A stretch of 41,216 bases of DNA from Clostridia bacterium (GCA_017621655.1 JAGASS010000006.1:1-41216), one strand, 5' to 3'. Positions 32,545-40,663 are shown, counted from the first letter of the stretch. Notes: generated from the letters alone by a model not told the origin. Program-made: numbers and translations.

Positions 32545-33504
32545 ATGCGAGTGCTTAAACCGAGAATACTTGTCATAGGCGACGCGAGAACAGAGATCGT
32601 GGTTTCAACCGATTCAATGCCGGAAAGAAACGGCAAAAGCGAGGCGGATGGCATCGACTATTATCCAGGCGGAAAGGGAATAATATCGTCAGTTGCGCTT
32701 GCACGTCTCGGCGCTGACGCAGTTTTGTGTTCTGCGCTCGGTGACGATACCTATGAAAAGGAGCTTGTCGAGTATCTTGAGTCCGAAAGGGTAGATTCCC
32801 GTTATTCTCCGAAAAAGAGGGGCGAAAGCACGCCAATCGACGTTATAATCAAGGACTATAACGATAACGAAAAAACGATAACCTACCGCGGAGCTATAGA
32901 TAAGCTTACCGAGGGTGATATTGAGGAAGCATTCATATCCTATCCCGACGCCGTTATTCTTCACGGTGCGCTTCCCGAAAAGATAATAGACGAGACGGTA
33001 AGACAGTCATCTGAGCACGGACTTCCAATGTTTTTGCTGACGCTTCCCGACCCGTCAAGATATCCGCTTTCGCGTATAGGCGAGTGTGAGATACTCATGA
33101 CCGATGAAAACGGCGCGGTCAAATACACGGGCATCCGTCCGTCCGATCAGGAAAAATGTATGCGTGCCTGCATCGCGCTTTCGCAGCGCGTTAAGGCAAA
33201 ATACGTGATAATCCGCCTCGGTGAGCGCGGAACGTTCCTCTTTGACGGTAAGTTTTCGACCTTTGTCTCTGCCTACGACGTGCCTCAGCCGAAGGGCGTA
33301 GAGAGCGACGACGCGTTCGGCGCGGCGCTTGTTTATGAATATCTCCGTTCCGACGGCGATATTGCACGCGCCTGCGACTTTGCAACCGTCGTAAGTGCAG
33401 TCTTCCTTACGCGCGGCGGCGGACTTCGCGCCTATCCGTATTTAGAGGACGTCAGAAGATTTGTTAAGAGAAACGAGATAGATTACGATGTCGACGAGCT
33501 GTAA
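32545..33504 (+). CDS. PfkB/ribokinase-family protein with a changed anion-hole motif
   Basis: A 319-residue protein of the PfkB family, which phosphorylates sugars or nucleosides. The N-terminal motif YYPGGKGIISSVALARLG (about 39-56) is the substrate-binding GGKG block of ribokinases, and IIRLGERGTFLF (about 222-233) is the usual nucleotide-side strand. The C-terminal signature is odd: the family DTxGAGDxF reads GVESDDAF (251-258). The catalytic base Asp256 remains, but the GAG anion hole is Glu-Ser-Asp. Activity may be altered or lost. It overlaps the next gene by 17 nt, so the operon is tightly coupled. Confidence 0.82.
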   Translation: MRVLKPRILVIGDARTEIVVSTDSMPERNGKSEADGIDYYPGGKGIISSVALARLGADAVLCSALGDDTYEKELVEYLESERVDSRYSPKKRGESTPIDVIIKDYNDNEKTITYRGAIDKLTEGDIEEAFISYPDAVILHGALPEKIIDETVRQSSEHGLPMFLLTLPDPSRYPLSRIGECEILMTDENGAVKYTGIRPSDQEKCMRACIALSQRVKAKYVIIRLGERGTFLFDGKFSTFVSAYDVPQPKGVESDDAFGAALVYEYLRSDGDIARACDFATVVSAVFLTRGGGLRAYPYLEDVRRFVKRNEIDYDVDEL

Positions 33505-34480
33505 TTACGAAAAGATAACGGGAACGTTCACGTCGTCAGACGGCGAAAACACAGTACCGTATTATATCTATATCCCGAAGTGCAACCCCTTTGCGGTGCT
33601 TCAGATAAGCCACGGAATGTGCGAATATATCGAGCGCTACGAAAAAGAGGGCTTCGTCTCGCGTTTGACGGAAGTCGGAATCGTCGTCTGCGGTAACGAT
33701 CATCTCGGACACGGTCCGTCGGTAAGCGATGAAAAGCTCGGATTTTTTACCGATTACGAAAAACTGACTGAGGATCTGCATATACTTAACGGAATAGTTA
33801 AAAAGCGCTATCCGCGCTTGCCGTATATCTTGTTCGGACACAGTATGGGCTCGTTTGTCGCTCGTGATTACGTGACGAAGTTTGACGATATTGACGGCGC
33901 AGTATTCAGCGGAACGTCGGCAGTAGATCAGCCGCTTGGCGCGGCTAAGATGCTGGCAAACCTCATATGTAAGATAAAGGGCGAAAACCACAGAAGTAAG
34001 CTGATATATAAGCTTGCGTTCGGCTCGTACAATAAGGAATTCAAGGACGAAAACGATACGGTATCGTGGATCTCGCGCGATGCGTCGCTACGTCAGCGAT
34101 ACCATAACGATAAGTACTGCAGCTTTATGTTCACTACCGCCGCGATGAGAGAGATGTTTAAGCTCCTTATCTCAATATCAAACGGCGAATGGGTCGAAAA
34201 CGTGCCTATATCGCTTCCCGTTTTTCTGGTCTCGGGTGATAAGGATCCCCTTGCCGACGGCGGAGAGGGAATAAAAACGCTTTATGAGGCGCTGGACGAT
34301 CACGAGATGAACGAGCTGAAGATGAAGCTTTACCCCGAAGGACGGCACGAGCTTTATAACGATCTTTGCCGAGATGAAGCGTTTGACGACCTTATTGAAT
34401 GGGTAAAAGAGGTGTCGGAGGGCGTAGTCGCCTGCCGAAGCTACAGCTCGATACCGTTCGGAAAGGTGGATTTCAGTTGA
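33488..34480 (+). CDS. Alpha/beta hydrolase (lysophospholipase / monoacylglycerol lipase type)
   Basis: A 330-residue serine hydrolase of the Hydrolase_4 group, without signal peptide. The catalytic triad is readable: nucleophile Ser119 in FGHSMGS, Asp253 in VSGDKDPL and His287 in PEGRHEL; SHGMCEY near residue 41 gives the oxyanion loop. A cap of about 60 residues lies between 155 and 220. Such enzymes release fatty acids from lysophospholipids or monoacylglycerols; the substrate here is not known. The start overlaps the end of the kinase gene, and the TGA stop overlaps the TTG start of ruvX. Confidence 0.88.
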   Translation: MSTSCNYEKITGTFTSSDGENTVPYYIYIPKCNPFAVLQISHGMCEYIERYEKEGFVSRLTEVGIVVCGNDHLGHGPSVSDEKLGFFTDYEKLTEDLHILNGIVKKRYPRLPYILFGHSMGSFVARDYVTKFDDIDGAVFSGTSAVDQPLGAAKMLANLICKIKGENHRSKLIYKLAFGSYNKEFKDENDTVSWISRDASLRQRYHNDKYCSFMFTTAAMREMFKLLISISNGEWVENVPISLPVFLVSGDKDPLADGGEGIKTLYEALDDHEMNELKMKLYPEGRHELYNDLCRDEAFDDLIEWVKEVSEGVVACRSYSSIPFGKVDFS

Positions 34481-34893
34481 AAAGACTAATGGGAATAGAC
34501 TGCGGTGACGTTCGAACGGGAATCGCAGTAAGTGATCCGCTTGGAATACTCGCTTGCGGCGTCGGCACCTTCAAGGCGCCCGGCAGACGCGCGCTCATTG
34601 AGATCATTCTCGAGCAGGCGGGAAAGTACGAGATAGAAGAATTCGTCGTCGGAAATCCGATAAATATGAACGGTACTGTCGGTGACCGTTCACAAAAGGC
34701 GCAGAAGTTTGCCGCCGAACTGGAAAAGGTGTCGGGTAAGCCGGTACACCTTTTCGATGAGCGTTGCACGACGATGGTCGCGCACAGCATTATGAATATA
34801 ACCGACACAAGAGGGAAGAAGCGCAAGGAAAACGTAGATACACTTTCGGCGCAGATTATCCTTCAGAACTATATGGACAGTATAAAAAAATAA
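34477..34893 (+). CDS. ruvX: Putative pre-16S rRNA nuclease / Holliday junction resolvase (YqgF)
   Basis: A 138-residue RNase H-fold nuclease. The TTG at 34477 is chosen as start because AAAGGTGG lies 8 nt upstream, it overlaps the previous stop as TTGA, and it yields the standard family length with LKRLMGIDCGDVRTGIAVSD at the N-terminus. An upstream in-frame ATG at 34399 would add 26 residues coded inside the hydrolase gene. Catalytic acidic residues are Asp8, Glu95 (LFDERCTT) and Asp121 (ENVDTLSA). VVGNPINMNGT is the second family block. YqgF trims the 5' end of 16S rRNA in E. coli; the resolvase role is less certain. Confidence 0.93.
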   Translation: MKRLMGIDCGDVRTGIAVSDPLGILACGVGTFKAPGRRALIEIILEQAGKYEIEEFVVGNPINMNGTVGDRSQKAQKFAAELEKVSGKPVHLFDERCTTMVAHSIMNITDTRGKKRKENVDTLSAQIILQNYMDSIKK

Positions 34894-34920
34894 ATTTTAA
34901 TATAAACAGGAGAACAAAAA

Positions 34921-35538
34921 ATGAAAAAATTCCTACTTATGCTCCTTTGCGGAGTGCTTATGCTTTCGGTATTTGCTTGCGATAAGCCGAAGAAGTCCGA
35001 ACCCCCGAAAGCGGATCCCCCCGATTGGGAAGAGCTTACCGACGAGTATAACGACTGGGCAAGCGAGTGCGTAAACTACCGCAGATCCTATGAAAAGGAT
35101 CCTGAAAACCCCGTAAACCAGAACATGCTCAAGAAGTGGCCGAGAGACATTGCTGACTGGAAAGTAAGAGTTGACGAGATGCTCGAAGAGCTTAAGGACT
35201 TCCCCGAGGCAAAGAGCGCTTATATTGCCGAGCTGAAGGAAATATCGAAGAAGCTGACCGGTATCGAAGCGACGCCTGCCACTGCTGAAGAGATCGCTAC
35301 CTTCCTTGCCGAGTACAATACTTGGGTTGACGAGTACTTAGCATTTGAGGAAGAAAATAAGGACAATAAGGTATCTGAGGCGTACAAGAGAGCGCGTAAC
35401 GATTATGTTTTCGAGCTTGCTTATTGGGGCAACATGGCAGCAAGCTTTAACCTCAGAATAGAGGATGCGGAAACGCTTAACAGCTTTAACGAAGAGATCA
35501 CGGCTTTCGAAGAAAAGACCAAAACATTAATTAACTGA
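34921..35538 (+). CDS. Helical lipoprotein of unknown function
   Basis: The 205-residue product has a lipoprotein signal ending VFAC (Cys20) and a short Lys/Pro linker. The rest is almost wholly helical and acidic, with aromatic pairs spaced as in a helical bundle (NDWASECVNYRRSYEKD, YNTWVDEYLAFEEENKD), likely two related helical hairpins. No family is recognised. AGGAG lies 8 nt before the ATG, and the gene follows ruvX by 27 nt, so it probably ends the kinase operon; a terminator follows. Confidence 0.75.
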   Translation: MKKFLLMLLCGVLMLSVFACDKPKKSEPPKADPPDWEELTDEYNDWASECVNYRRSYEKDPENPVNQNMLKKWPRDIADWKVRVDEMLEELKDFPEAKSAYIAELKEISKKLTGIEATPATAEEIATFLAEYNTWVDEYLAFEEENKDNKVSEAYKRARNDYVFELAYWGNMAASFNLRIEDAETLNSFNEEITAFEEKTKTLIN

Positions 35539-35562
35539 TAATTTTTCATCAAACTTAATTTG

Positions 35563-35596
35563 AAATGAGCTTGGCAAAGACCAAGCTCATTTTTTA
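35563..35596 (+). terminator. Terminator after the helical lipoprotein gene
   Basis: AAATGAGCTTGG, loop CAAAGA and CCAAGCTCATTT with a T run. It borders the IS remnant. Confidence 0.87.
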
Positions 35597-35599
35597 TTG

Positions 35600-35838
35600 T
35601 AACCGAAAACCACGCGATAATGGAAAACTTCTTTGGTAGGTTGAAGGTTGAGATGTATTACGGCGAAAAATTTGAATCCCCTCGAGGATTCATTGAAAAG
35701 TTGAAATAGTATATTCATTGCTACAATAACGAGAGAATATCTCTCAAACTAAAAGGAATGAGCCCGGTTCAATACCGAGCCCATTCGCAAATGATTTGAT
35801 ATTTAATTTTGTCTAAACTTTGGGGTTCACTTCATCAC
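35600..35838 (+). mobile_element. Decayed right end of an IS3-family (IS150-type) element
   Basis: Only the last third of a transposase and the right terminal repeat remain. TTGTCTAAACTTTGGGGTTC (35809-35828) is the reverse of the terminal repeat type seen at 119-134. The left part is missing, and the fragment starts at the terminator of the preceding lipoprotein gene. Confidence 0.8.
35602..35799 (+). pseudogene. IS3-family transposase OrfB (rve integrase) C-terminal remnant
   Basis: Translation gives ENHAIMENFFGRLKVEMYYG, then after 34 codons an in-frame TAG (35707-35709), then YNNERISLKLKGMSPVQYR and the normal stop. AIMENFFGRLK, containing the last catalytic Glu of the DDE set, and the RISLKLKGMSPVQYR tail are hallmarks of IS150-type OrfB. 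The truncation and the internal stop show it is dead. Confidence 0.88.
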
Positions 35839-35970
35839 AGCCACAAAAAACAAATCAAGAATTCAAAAAACGTGAGAATTTTTGCGAAAAACCCCGACCA
35901 AATAATAATGAAGGGACTAATTTGTCTCAGAGTTTTGAAAGCAATTTTATGCGGTTAAGGGAGAAAATCT

Positions 35971-36375
35971 ATGAGCGAAAAAGCTAATACTATGGAAGTC
36001 AGTGACAACGATGAAACTGCTGAGTGTATAGACAAATATATTGATTCTATCGTGTCTATTGAATTAGACGAATTAGCAAATATGAGCTATGATGAAATAA
36101 CTTTCGACGAAGAAATGGAACTTGTCCGTCGCGAAGAGGAAGAACGCAGACGCAAAGAAGCTGAGGAGCGTGAAAGAAAGAGGCAGGAGGAGCTGGCTGC
36201 TAAGCGCGCACGTTATAAAGAACTGAATGACGCTATCGCTTTGCAGATGCAGATCATCCGTGAAAACAAGGGATGGTTTGGCGCAAAGGCAAATACACGC
36301 AAAATGGCACAGAAGCAGCTTGAGTCATTACAGATTCAGCTTGTTCGCGAGTTCCCGTTTGGATTGAAGGAGTAA
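35971..36375 (+). CDS. Charged coiled-coil protein of unknown function
   Basis: A 134-residue protein, probably cytoplasmic. Residues 1-48 are acidic, residues about 49-80 are a Glu/Arg-rich helix (REEEERRRKEAEERERKRQE), and the C-terminal part holds a second helix pair around ENKGWFGAKANTRKMAQKQL, ending EFPFGLKE. AAGGGAG lies 7 nt before the ATG. No family is recognised; the GWFGAKAN stretch between two helices may help a search. It lies between an IS scar and the spore protein gene, and its reading frame is not that of the possible gene tail at 35839-35987 that overlaps its start. Confidence 0.65.
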   Translation: MSEKANTMEVSDNDETAECIDKYIDSIVSIELDELANMSYDEITFDEEMELVRREEEERRRKEAEERERKRQEELAAKRARYKELNDAIALQMQIIRENKGWFGAKANTRKMAQKQLESLQIQLVREFPFGLKE

Positions 36376-36458
36376 GCGAGAATACGCTTGACCGTAGTTC
36401 CGAAGTGTTGCGGGAAAGTTACCTTTAAGCCACCATAATAATTCTCCAAAAATTACCA

Positions 36459-36488
36459 TTCATATAAAAAGGAAATCGAACCATAATA
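36459..36488 (+). promoter_or_regulatory. Probable sigma-G promoter of the spore protein gene
   Basis: TTCATA (36459-36464), a 17-nt spacer and CATAATA (36482-36488) fit the sigma-G pattern (YATR / CATNNTA), about 60 nt before the start codon. Sigma-G directs this gene family in the forespore, which supports the reading. Confidence 0.6.
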
Positions 36489-36549
36489 AGACCAGAGCCG
36501 GAAAACGGCTTGAAAACAAATACCTTTTAAGGTAAGGAGAAAAATTAAA

Positions 36550-36756
36550 ATGGCTACTAAAAGCAACAAGAACGTAGTGCCCGAAGCACGCGCAGCTCTT
36601 GATAAGTTCAAGATGGAAGCTGCAAGCGAGGTTGGCGTAAACCTCAACAATTCCTACAATGGCGACATCACCGCAAAGCAGGCAGGATCTGTTGGCGGAC
36701 AGATGGTCAAGAAGATGATCGAGAAGTACGAGAACGATCTTAAGAACGGCAGATAA
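36550..36756 (+). CDS. Alpha/beta-type small acid-soluble spore protein
   Basis: A 68-residue DNA-coating protein of the spore core that protects spore DNA and is degraded at germination. ALDKFKMEAASEVGVNL contains the GPR protease recognition region, and GDITAKQAGSVGGQMVKKMI is the conserved second helix with the GxVGGxMVK-type motif. GGAG lies 10 nt before the ATG. Length and composition fit the family. With spoIIID it supports endospore formation. Confidence 0.95.
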   Translation: MATKSNKNVVPEARAALDKFKMEAASEVGVNLNNSYNGDITAKQAGSVGGQMVKKMIEKYENDLKNGR

Positions 36757-36768
36757 ATCAATGCATGG

Positions 36769-36795
36769 AAAGCTCCGCTTTATGCGGGGCTTTTT
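36769..36795 (+). terminator. Terminator after the spore protein gene
   Basis: AAAGCTCCGC, loop TTTAT and GCGGGGCTTT with a T run; one G-T pair in the stem. Confidence 0.85.
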
Positions 36796-36861
36796 CCGTT
36801 GAGACGGAAAAATATTTTGAAAAAATTCTAAAAACCCATTTCTTTATTCACAATTATGGTG

Positions 36862-36867
36862 TATAAT
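36862..36867 (+). promoter_or_regulatory. -10 box of a probable promoter for gpmI
   Basis: TATAAT lies 77 nt before the chosen start. At the 17-nt distance only TTTCTT is present, so the -35 is weak. Confidence 0.5.
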
Positions 36868-36943
36868 AGTATCATCTATACCTGTGCTGTCCGATCCGAC
36901 TTATGGGCAGCGCGAAAAAACTGTCGGAGAAACGGACGTATTT

Positions 36944-38578
36944 ATGAATAAAGTACTTAACAAATTAAACGGATTTGACGGAGTAAAGGGACCTGTTCTT
37001 ACTATCGTAATGGACGGCGTCGGAATCGCTCCCGATAACGGCGGAAATGCAGTTGCAGCCGCATACACTCCTAATCTCGATATGCTTATGGCGAAGTATC
37101 CTACTCTTTCGCTCAAGGCACACGGAACCGCTGTCGGACTTCCTTCCGACGACGATATGGGTAACTCGGAGGTCGGACACAATGCTCTTGGCTCGGGACA
37201 GGTATTTGCGCAGGGCGCAAAGCTCGTTTCGCAGTCTATCGAAAGCGGAAAGCTTTTCGCTTCCGATACATGGAAGAAGGTCGTTTCCAACGTAAAGGAA
37301 AACGGCTCGACGCTCCACTTCCTCGGACTTTTCTCCGACGGAAACGTACATTCGCATATTGATCACCTCAAGGCGCTCATCGTTCACGCAAAGGAAGAGG
37401 GAATCTCGACCGTTCGTGTTCACATCCTGCTTGACGGACGTGACGTTGGCGAGACATCCGCACTTGATTACGTTCTTCCTTTTGAAGAATTCCTTTCCGA
37501 CCTCAGAAGCGAGTCGTTCGACATCGCTATCGCGTCTGGCGGTGGAAGAATGAAGATAACCATGGACCGTTACGAGGCAAACTGGGCAATGGTCGAAGCC
37601 GGCTGGAAGACTCACGTTCTCGGAGAGGGAAGAGCATTCGCTTCTGCTGAGGAAGCTATCAATGCGTATAGAGCGGAGCTTGGCGTTATCGACCAGGATC
37701 TTCCTCCTTTCGTTATCGAAAAGGACGGACAGCCCGTCGGTACGGTAAACGACGGCGACAGCGTCGTATTCTTCAATTTCCGCGGAGACCGTTCTATTGA
37801 GATCTCGAAGGCGTTTGACGACGTTGAATTTGACAAGTTCGACCGCGTTCGCTACCCGAAGGTAGTTTACGCAGGTATGCTTGAATACGACGGCGACCTT
37901 CACATTCCGTCTAACTACCTCGTAAATCCCCCCGAAATCACCAATACCCTCGGTGAGTATCTCACCGATGCAGGCGTAAAGTGCTACGCTATTTCCGAAA
38001 CGCAGAAGTACGGTCATGTTACTTATTTCTGGAACGGAAACAAGAGCGGAAAGTTCGACGAGGAGCTTGAGACCTACGTTGAGATCCCCTCCGACATCGT
38101 TCCCTTTGAGCAGAGACCTTGGATGAAGTGCGCCGAGATCACCGATGCGCTTATCGAGGCGCTCAAGAGTGGTGAATATAAGTATCTCCGTTGCAACTTC
38201 CCGAACGGCGATATGGTTGGTCATACCGGCTCCTTTGCAGCAACCAGGTGCAGTATGGAAGCTCTCGACCTCCAGCTCGGCAGAATCCTCAAGGTTCTTG
38301 ACGAGGTTGGCGGCGTTGCGCTTATCACTGCAGACCACGGTAACGCCGACGAGATGTTTGAGCTTGACAAGAAGACGAAGATGCCGAGCAAGAAGGCAAA
38401 GACCAGCCATACTCTTAACCCCGTTCCCTGCATCTTCTACGATAACGTTCATAGCAGCGAATATACCGTTAAGGCAGAGGGAAGCTACGGTCTATCGAAC
38501 GTTGCCGCAACTGTAACAAATCTTCTCGGCTACGAGGCACCCGATATGTGGGACGCTTCGATGATCGAGGTAAAATAA
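36944..38578 (+). CDS. gpmI: Cofactor-independent phosphoglycerate mutase, plant-like type
   Basis: The 544-residue enzyme interconverts 3- and 2-phosphoglycerate in glycolysis, using two Mn ions and a phosphoserine. The ATG at 36944 is preferred; the GTG at 36884 has no ribosome binding site and would sit about 10 nt from the likely transcription start. Asp24 (VMDGVG) and Ser75 (MGNSEVGH) are the metal and phosphoserine residues; VHSHIDHL, HILLDGRDV and the final TADHGNADEMF supply the rest. GNSEVGHNALGSGQVFAQGA and KTSHTLNPVP read like plant enzymes rather than the shorter Bacillus form (about 510 residues). It is followed by sortase with a 19-nt gap. Confidence 0.92.
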   Translation: MNKVLNKLNGFDGVKGPVLTIVMDGVGIAPDNGGNAVAAAYTPNLDMLMAKYPTLSLKAHGTAVGLPSDDDMGNSEVGHNALGSGQVFAQGAKLVSQSIESGKLFASDTWKKVVSNVKENGSTLHFLGLFSDGNVHSHIDHLKALIVHAKEEGISTVRVHILLDGRDVGETSALDYVLPFEEFLSDLRSESFDIAIASGGGRMKITMDRYEANWAMVEAGWKTHVLGEGRAFASAEEAINAYRAELGVIDQDLPPFVIEKDGQPVGTVNDGDSVVFFNFRGDRSIEISKAFDDVEFDKFDRVRYPKVVYAGMLEYDGDLHIPSNYLVNPPEITNTLGEYLTDAGVKCYAISETQKYGHVTYFWNGNKSGKFDEELETYVEIPSDIVPFEQRPWMKCAEITDALIEALKSGEYKYLRCNFPNGDMVGHTGSFAATRCSMEALDLQLGRILKVLDEVGGVALITADHGNADEMFELDKKTKMPSKKAKTSHTLNPVPCIFYDNVHSSEYTVKAEGSYGLSNVAATVTNLLGYEAPDMWDASMIEVK

Positions 38579-38597
38579 GTATAAATAAAGGTGTATT

Positions 38598-39563
38598 ATG
38601 CCCGAAAACAATGAGAGGAAAAAGGATTTTCTGCGTTCGCTTGGCGACCTGAACGCAGACGGTATCCGCGCAAAGAAAAAGAAAAAGCGCCGTGTCGTTG
38701 ACACAGTGCTTGATAACTTGCGCTTTCTTCTCATGGGCGTATGCGTTGTCGTGTTTGCCTTCAGCGTGTATAATATCGGAAAATCCTTTGTAGATTACGA
38801 CGAGCAGAATCGCATTTACGATGCGATCGGCGATTTCGTAATGGATAAAAACAACGTCGGAATGATGTTTGCCGATCAGAATATGCAGGCAACCCCCGAT
38901 CACGATAACGCTCTTAAAATGACTGACGACGATCTTTCGGATTACACGAACGCGCAGGTCGTTAACAAGGAATACGCAAGGGTAAGAGTCAAGCTTCTGA
39001 ATCTTAAAAACCGCTATCCCGATCTTTACGGATGGATTTCGGTGTCGGGAACGAATATAAACTACCCGATAATGCAGACGAATAACAACGATTATTACCT
39101 TAATCATTCCTATAGCGGCTCTCTGCTTGGCGCAGGTGCGATATTTGCAGATTTCACGTGCGAGCCGAAGCTGATGCAGAATAAAAATCTCGTCGTGTAC
39201 GGACATCATATGTCAAACTCGTCGATGTTTCATCAGCTCGACAATTTCCTTAAGGAATCGTTCTTTATGAACAACGGCAATGTCATCGTTTACACGCTTG
39301 ACGGAATGTATACCTATCAGATATACTCAATATACGAAACGCATAAATACTATCCTTATATAACAACGTATTTCTCAAATGACGAGAAGTTCATTGAGTT
39401 TGGCGAGACGTCAGAGCAAAAGTCGATATACCGCAAGGGAAAGGTCCACTTTGACGGAAACAGTAAGCTTCTTACTCTCTCGACCTGTAATAACCGATTC
39501 TCGGATGGACGTCTTGCCGTTCACGCTATAATGGTAGACGCATACAATAATCCTAATTCTTAA
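38598..39563 (+). CDS. srtB: Class B sortase
   Basis: A 321-residue membrane-bound transpeptidase that attaches surface proteins to the cell wall. A basic N-terminus (KKKKKRR, 26-32) precedes one membrane segment (about 41-60), giving the type II topology of sortases. The catalytic residues are His203 (VVYGHHMSNSSMF), Cys297 (LTLSTCNN) and Arg305 (GRLAVHA). The region about 240-285 with the extra helix between strands is typical of class B. The cognate sorting signal is unknown and no substrate with a sorting motif is complete in this window; the surface protein starting at 40842 is cut off. It precedes a glycosyltransferase by 14 nt. Confidence 0.9.
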   Translation: MPENNERKKDFLRSLGDLNADGIRAKKKKKRRVVDTVLDNLRFLLMGVCVVVFAFSVYNIGKSFVDYDEQNRIYDAIGDFVMDKNNVGMMFADQNMQATPDHDNALKMTDDDLSDYTNAQVVNKEYARVRVKLLNLKNRYPDLYGWISVSGTNINYPIMQTNNNDYYLNHSYSGSLLGAGAIFADFTCEPKLMQNKNLVVYGHHMSNSSMFHQLDNFLKESFFMNNGNVIVYTLDGMYTYQIYSIYETHKYYPYITTYFSNDEKFIEFGETSEQKSIYRKGKVHFDGNSKLLTLSTCNNRFSDGRLAVHAIMVDAYNNPNS

Positions 39564-39577
39564 GGAAGATCACGCAA

Positions 39578-40297
39578 ATGAAGCTTTCGGTCCTTATTCC
39601 GATGTATAATGAAAAGAATATTGCCGAAAACACAGCGAGAACGCTCGTCGGATGTCTTGCGCCCGAGTTCGGTGACGATTTTGAGATCGTCTTTTCCGAC
39701 GACGGAAGCACTGACGGTTGTGGTGAGCTTGTAAAGGCGCTTGATCTGCCGAACGTCAGGGTCGTTTCTTATCCCGATAACCGCGGAAAGGGAAGCGCTG
39801 TTCGTGAAGGCATAAAAAAATGCGTCGGAGACGTTATCGTTTGTACCGACTGTGACCTCGCTTACGGCACCGATGCGATAATCAATATATATAACAGGAT
39901 AATTTCGGGCGGCGAGCACGTTATTATCGGATCACGCAATATCGCGTCCGACGGCTACGAGGGATATACGTTTTTGCGGAAGATGATGTCAAAGACGTAT
40001 ATAAAGCTCGTTTCGCTTATCGCCGGCTTCCGTTATTCCGATTCGCAGTGCGGGCTGAAATGTTATTGCATAGAATCCGCGAGAAGCATCTTTGAGTATT
40101 GTACCGTAAACGGCTTCGCTTTCGACCTTGAAGCACTGCTTCTTGCCGAAAAATTCGGAATGAAGATCGCAGAGGTCCCCGTCAAGATCATAAACCACCG
40201 CGAAAGCACGTCGAAGGTGCATCCGTTCCGTGACTCTGTCAAGATGATCAGAGACGTTAAAAAAATGAAGAAACGGATCAAAAAACTGAAGATATGA
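39578..40297 (+). CDS. Family 2 glycosyltransferase (dolichyl/undecaprenyl-phosphate glucosyltransferase-like)
   Basis: A 239-residue GT-A enzyme. VLIPMYNEKNIAEN opens the fold, SDDGSTDG (40-47) binds the nucleotide, NRGKGSAVREGI follows, and the DXD motif is Asp91-Cys-Asp93 in CTDCDLAYG. SDSQCGLKCY is typical of the polyprenyl-phosphate glucosyl/mannosyl transferases. There is no transmembrane helix, so it would act at the inner membrane face through its basic C-terminus (KKMKKRIKKLK). It likely makes a lipid-linked sugar for the cell envelope. Preceded by AAGGAAG, it shares a transcript with sortase B. Confidence 0.87.
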   Translation: MKLSVLIPMYNEKNIAENTARTLVGCLAPEFGDDFEIVFSDDGSTDGCGELVKALDLPNVRVVSYPDNRGKGSAVREGIKKCVGDVIVCTDCDLAYGTDAIINIYNRIISGGEHVIIGSRNIASDGYEGYTFLRKMMSKTYIKLVSLIAGFRYSDSQCGLKCYCIESARSIFEYCTVNGFAFDLEALLLAEKFGMKIAEVPVKIINHRESTSKVHPFRDSVKMIRDVKKMKKRIKKLKI

Positions 40298-40327
40298 AAA
40301 CAGCACCCGAGAGGGTGCTGTTTTTTT
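40297..40327 (+). terminator. Terminator after the glycosyltransferase gene
   Basis: AAAACAGCACCC, loop GAGA and GGGTGCTGTTTTTTT; 12-bp stem with a T run. Confidence 0.9.
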
Positions 40328-40504
40328 GTGGGTGTATTTTTTCGCATTTCTTTATTTGGAGAAAGAAACGCTCGCAAAGAAACGTGCCAAGGGGCAAACC
40401 GTTTGAATTTTGCCTATGCAAAATTCTGCACACGTTTTCCCCTTTGAAAACCCCTTTCAATTTAAGGAAGCTTCGTGACGTTAAATCGTTGCTCCCACGT
40501 CATT

Positions 40505-40663
40505 GTAGGGACGGGCGTCTTCGACCGTCCGCCGCTCCCACGCTCACTCTGTTATAGACAACTAAATTTTTTGCTACATCGGTTGTAGGGCGGGGGCAAG
40601 CTCGGAACCTCCAAAACTCGCATTCGCTCGTTTCGAGGAACCCCACGCGCTCCCGCCGCAAAA
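40505..40663. repeat. Palindromic repeat cluster in a 544-nt gene-free stretch
   Basis: A hairpin-forming block starts GTAGGGACGGGCGTC and continues TTCGACCGTCCGC (40505-40532), related in layout to the GTAGGGGGCGACGTC repeats at 30971. A second block begins GTAGGGCGGGGGCAAGC (40584) and closes with an imperfect inverted GCGCTCCCGCC at about 40653. Between 40328 and 40504 there is only A/T-rich sequence with partial palindromes. No gene was found from 40298 to 40841. Confidence 0.6.

Noticed and set aside
36965..38452. 495-codon open frame opposite gpmI
   Set aside because: A complete conserved enzyme is encoded on the other strand; the reverse frame has no start signals or recognisable motifs.
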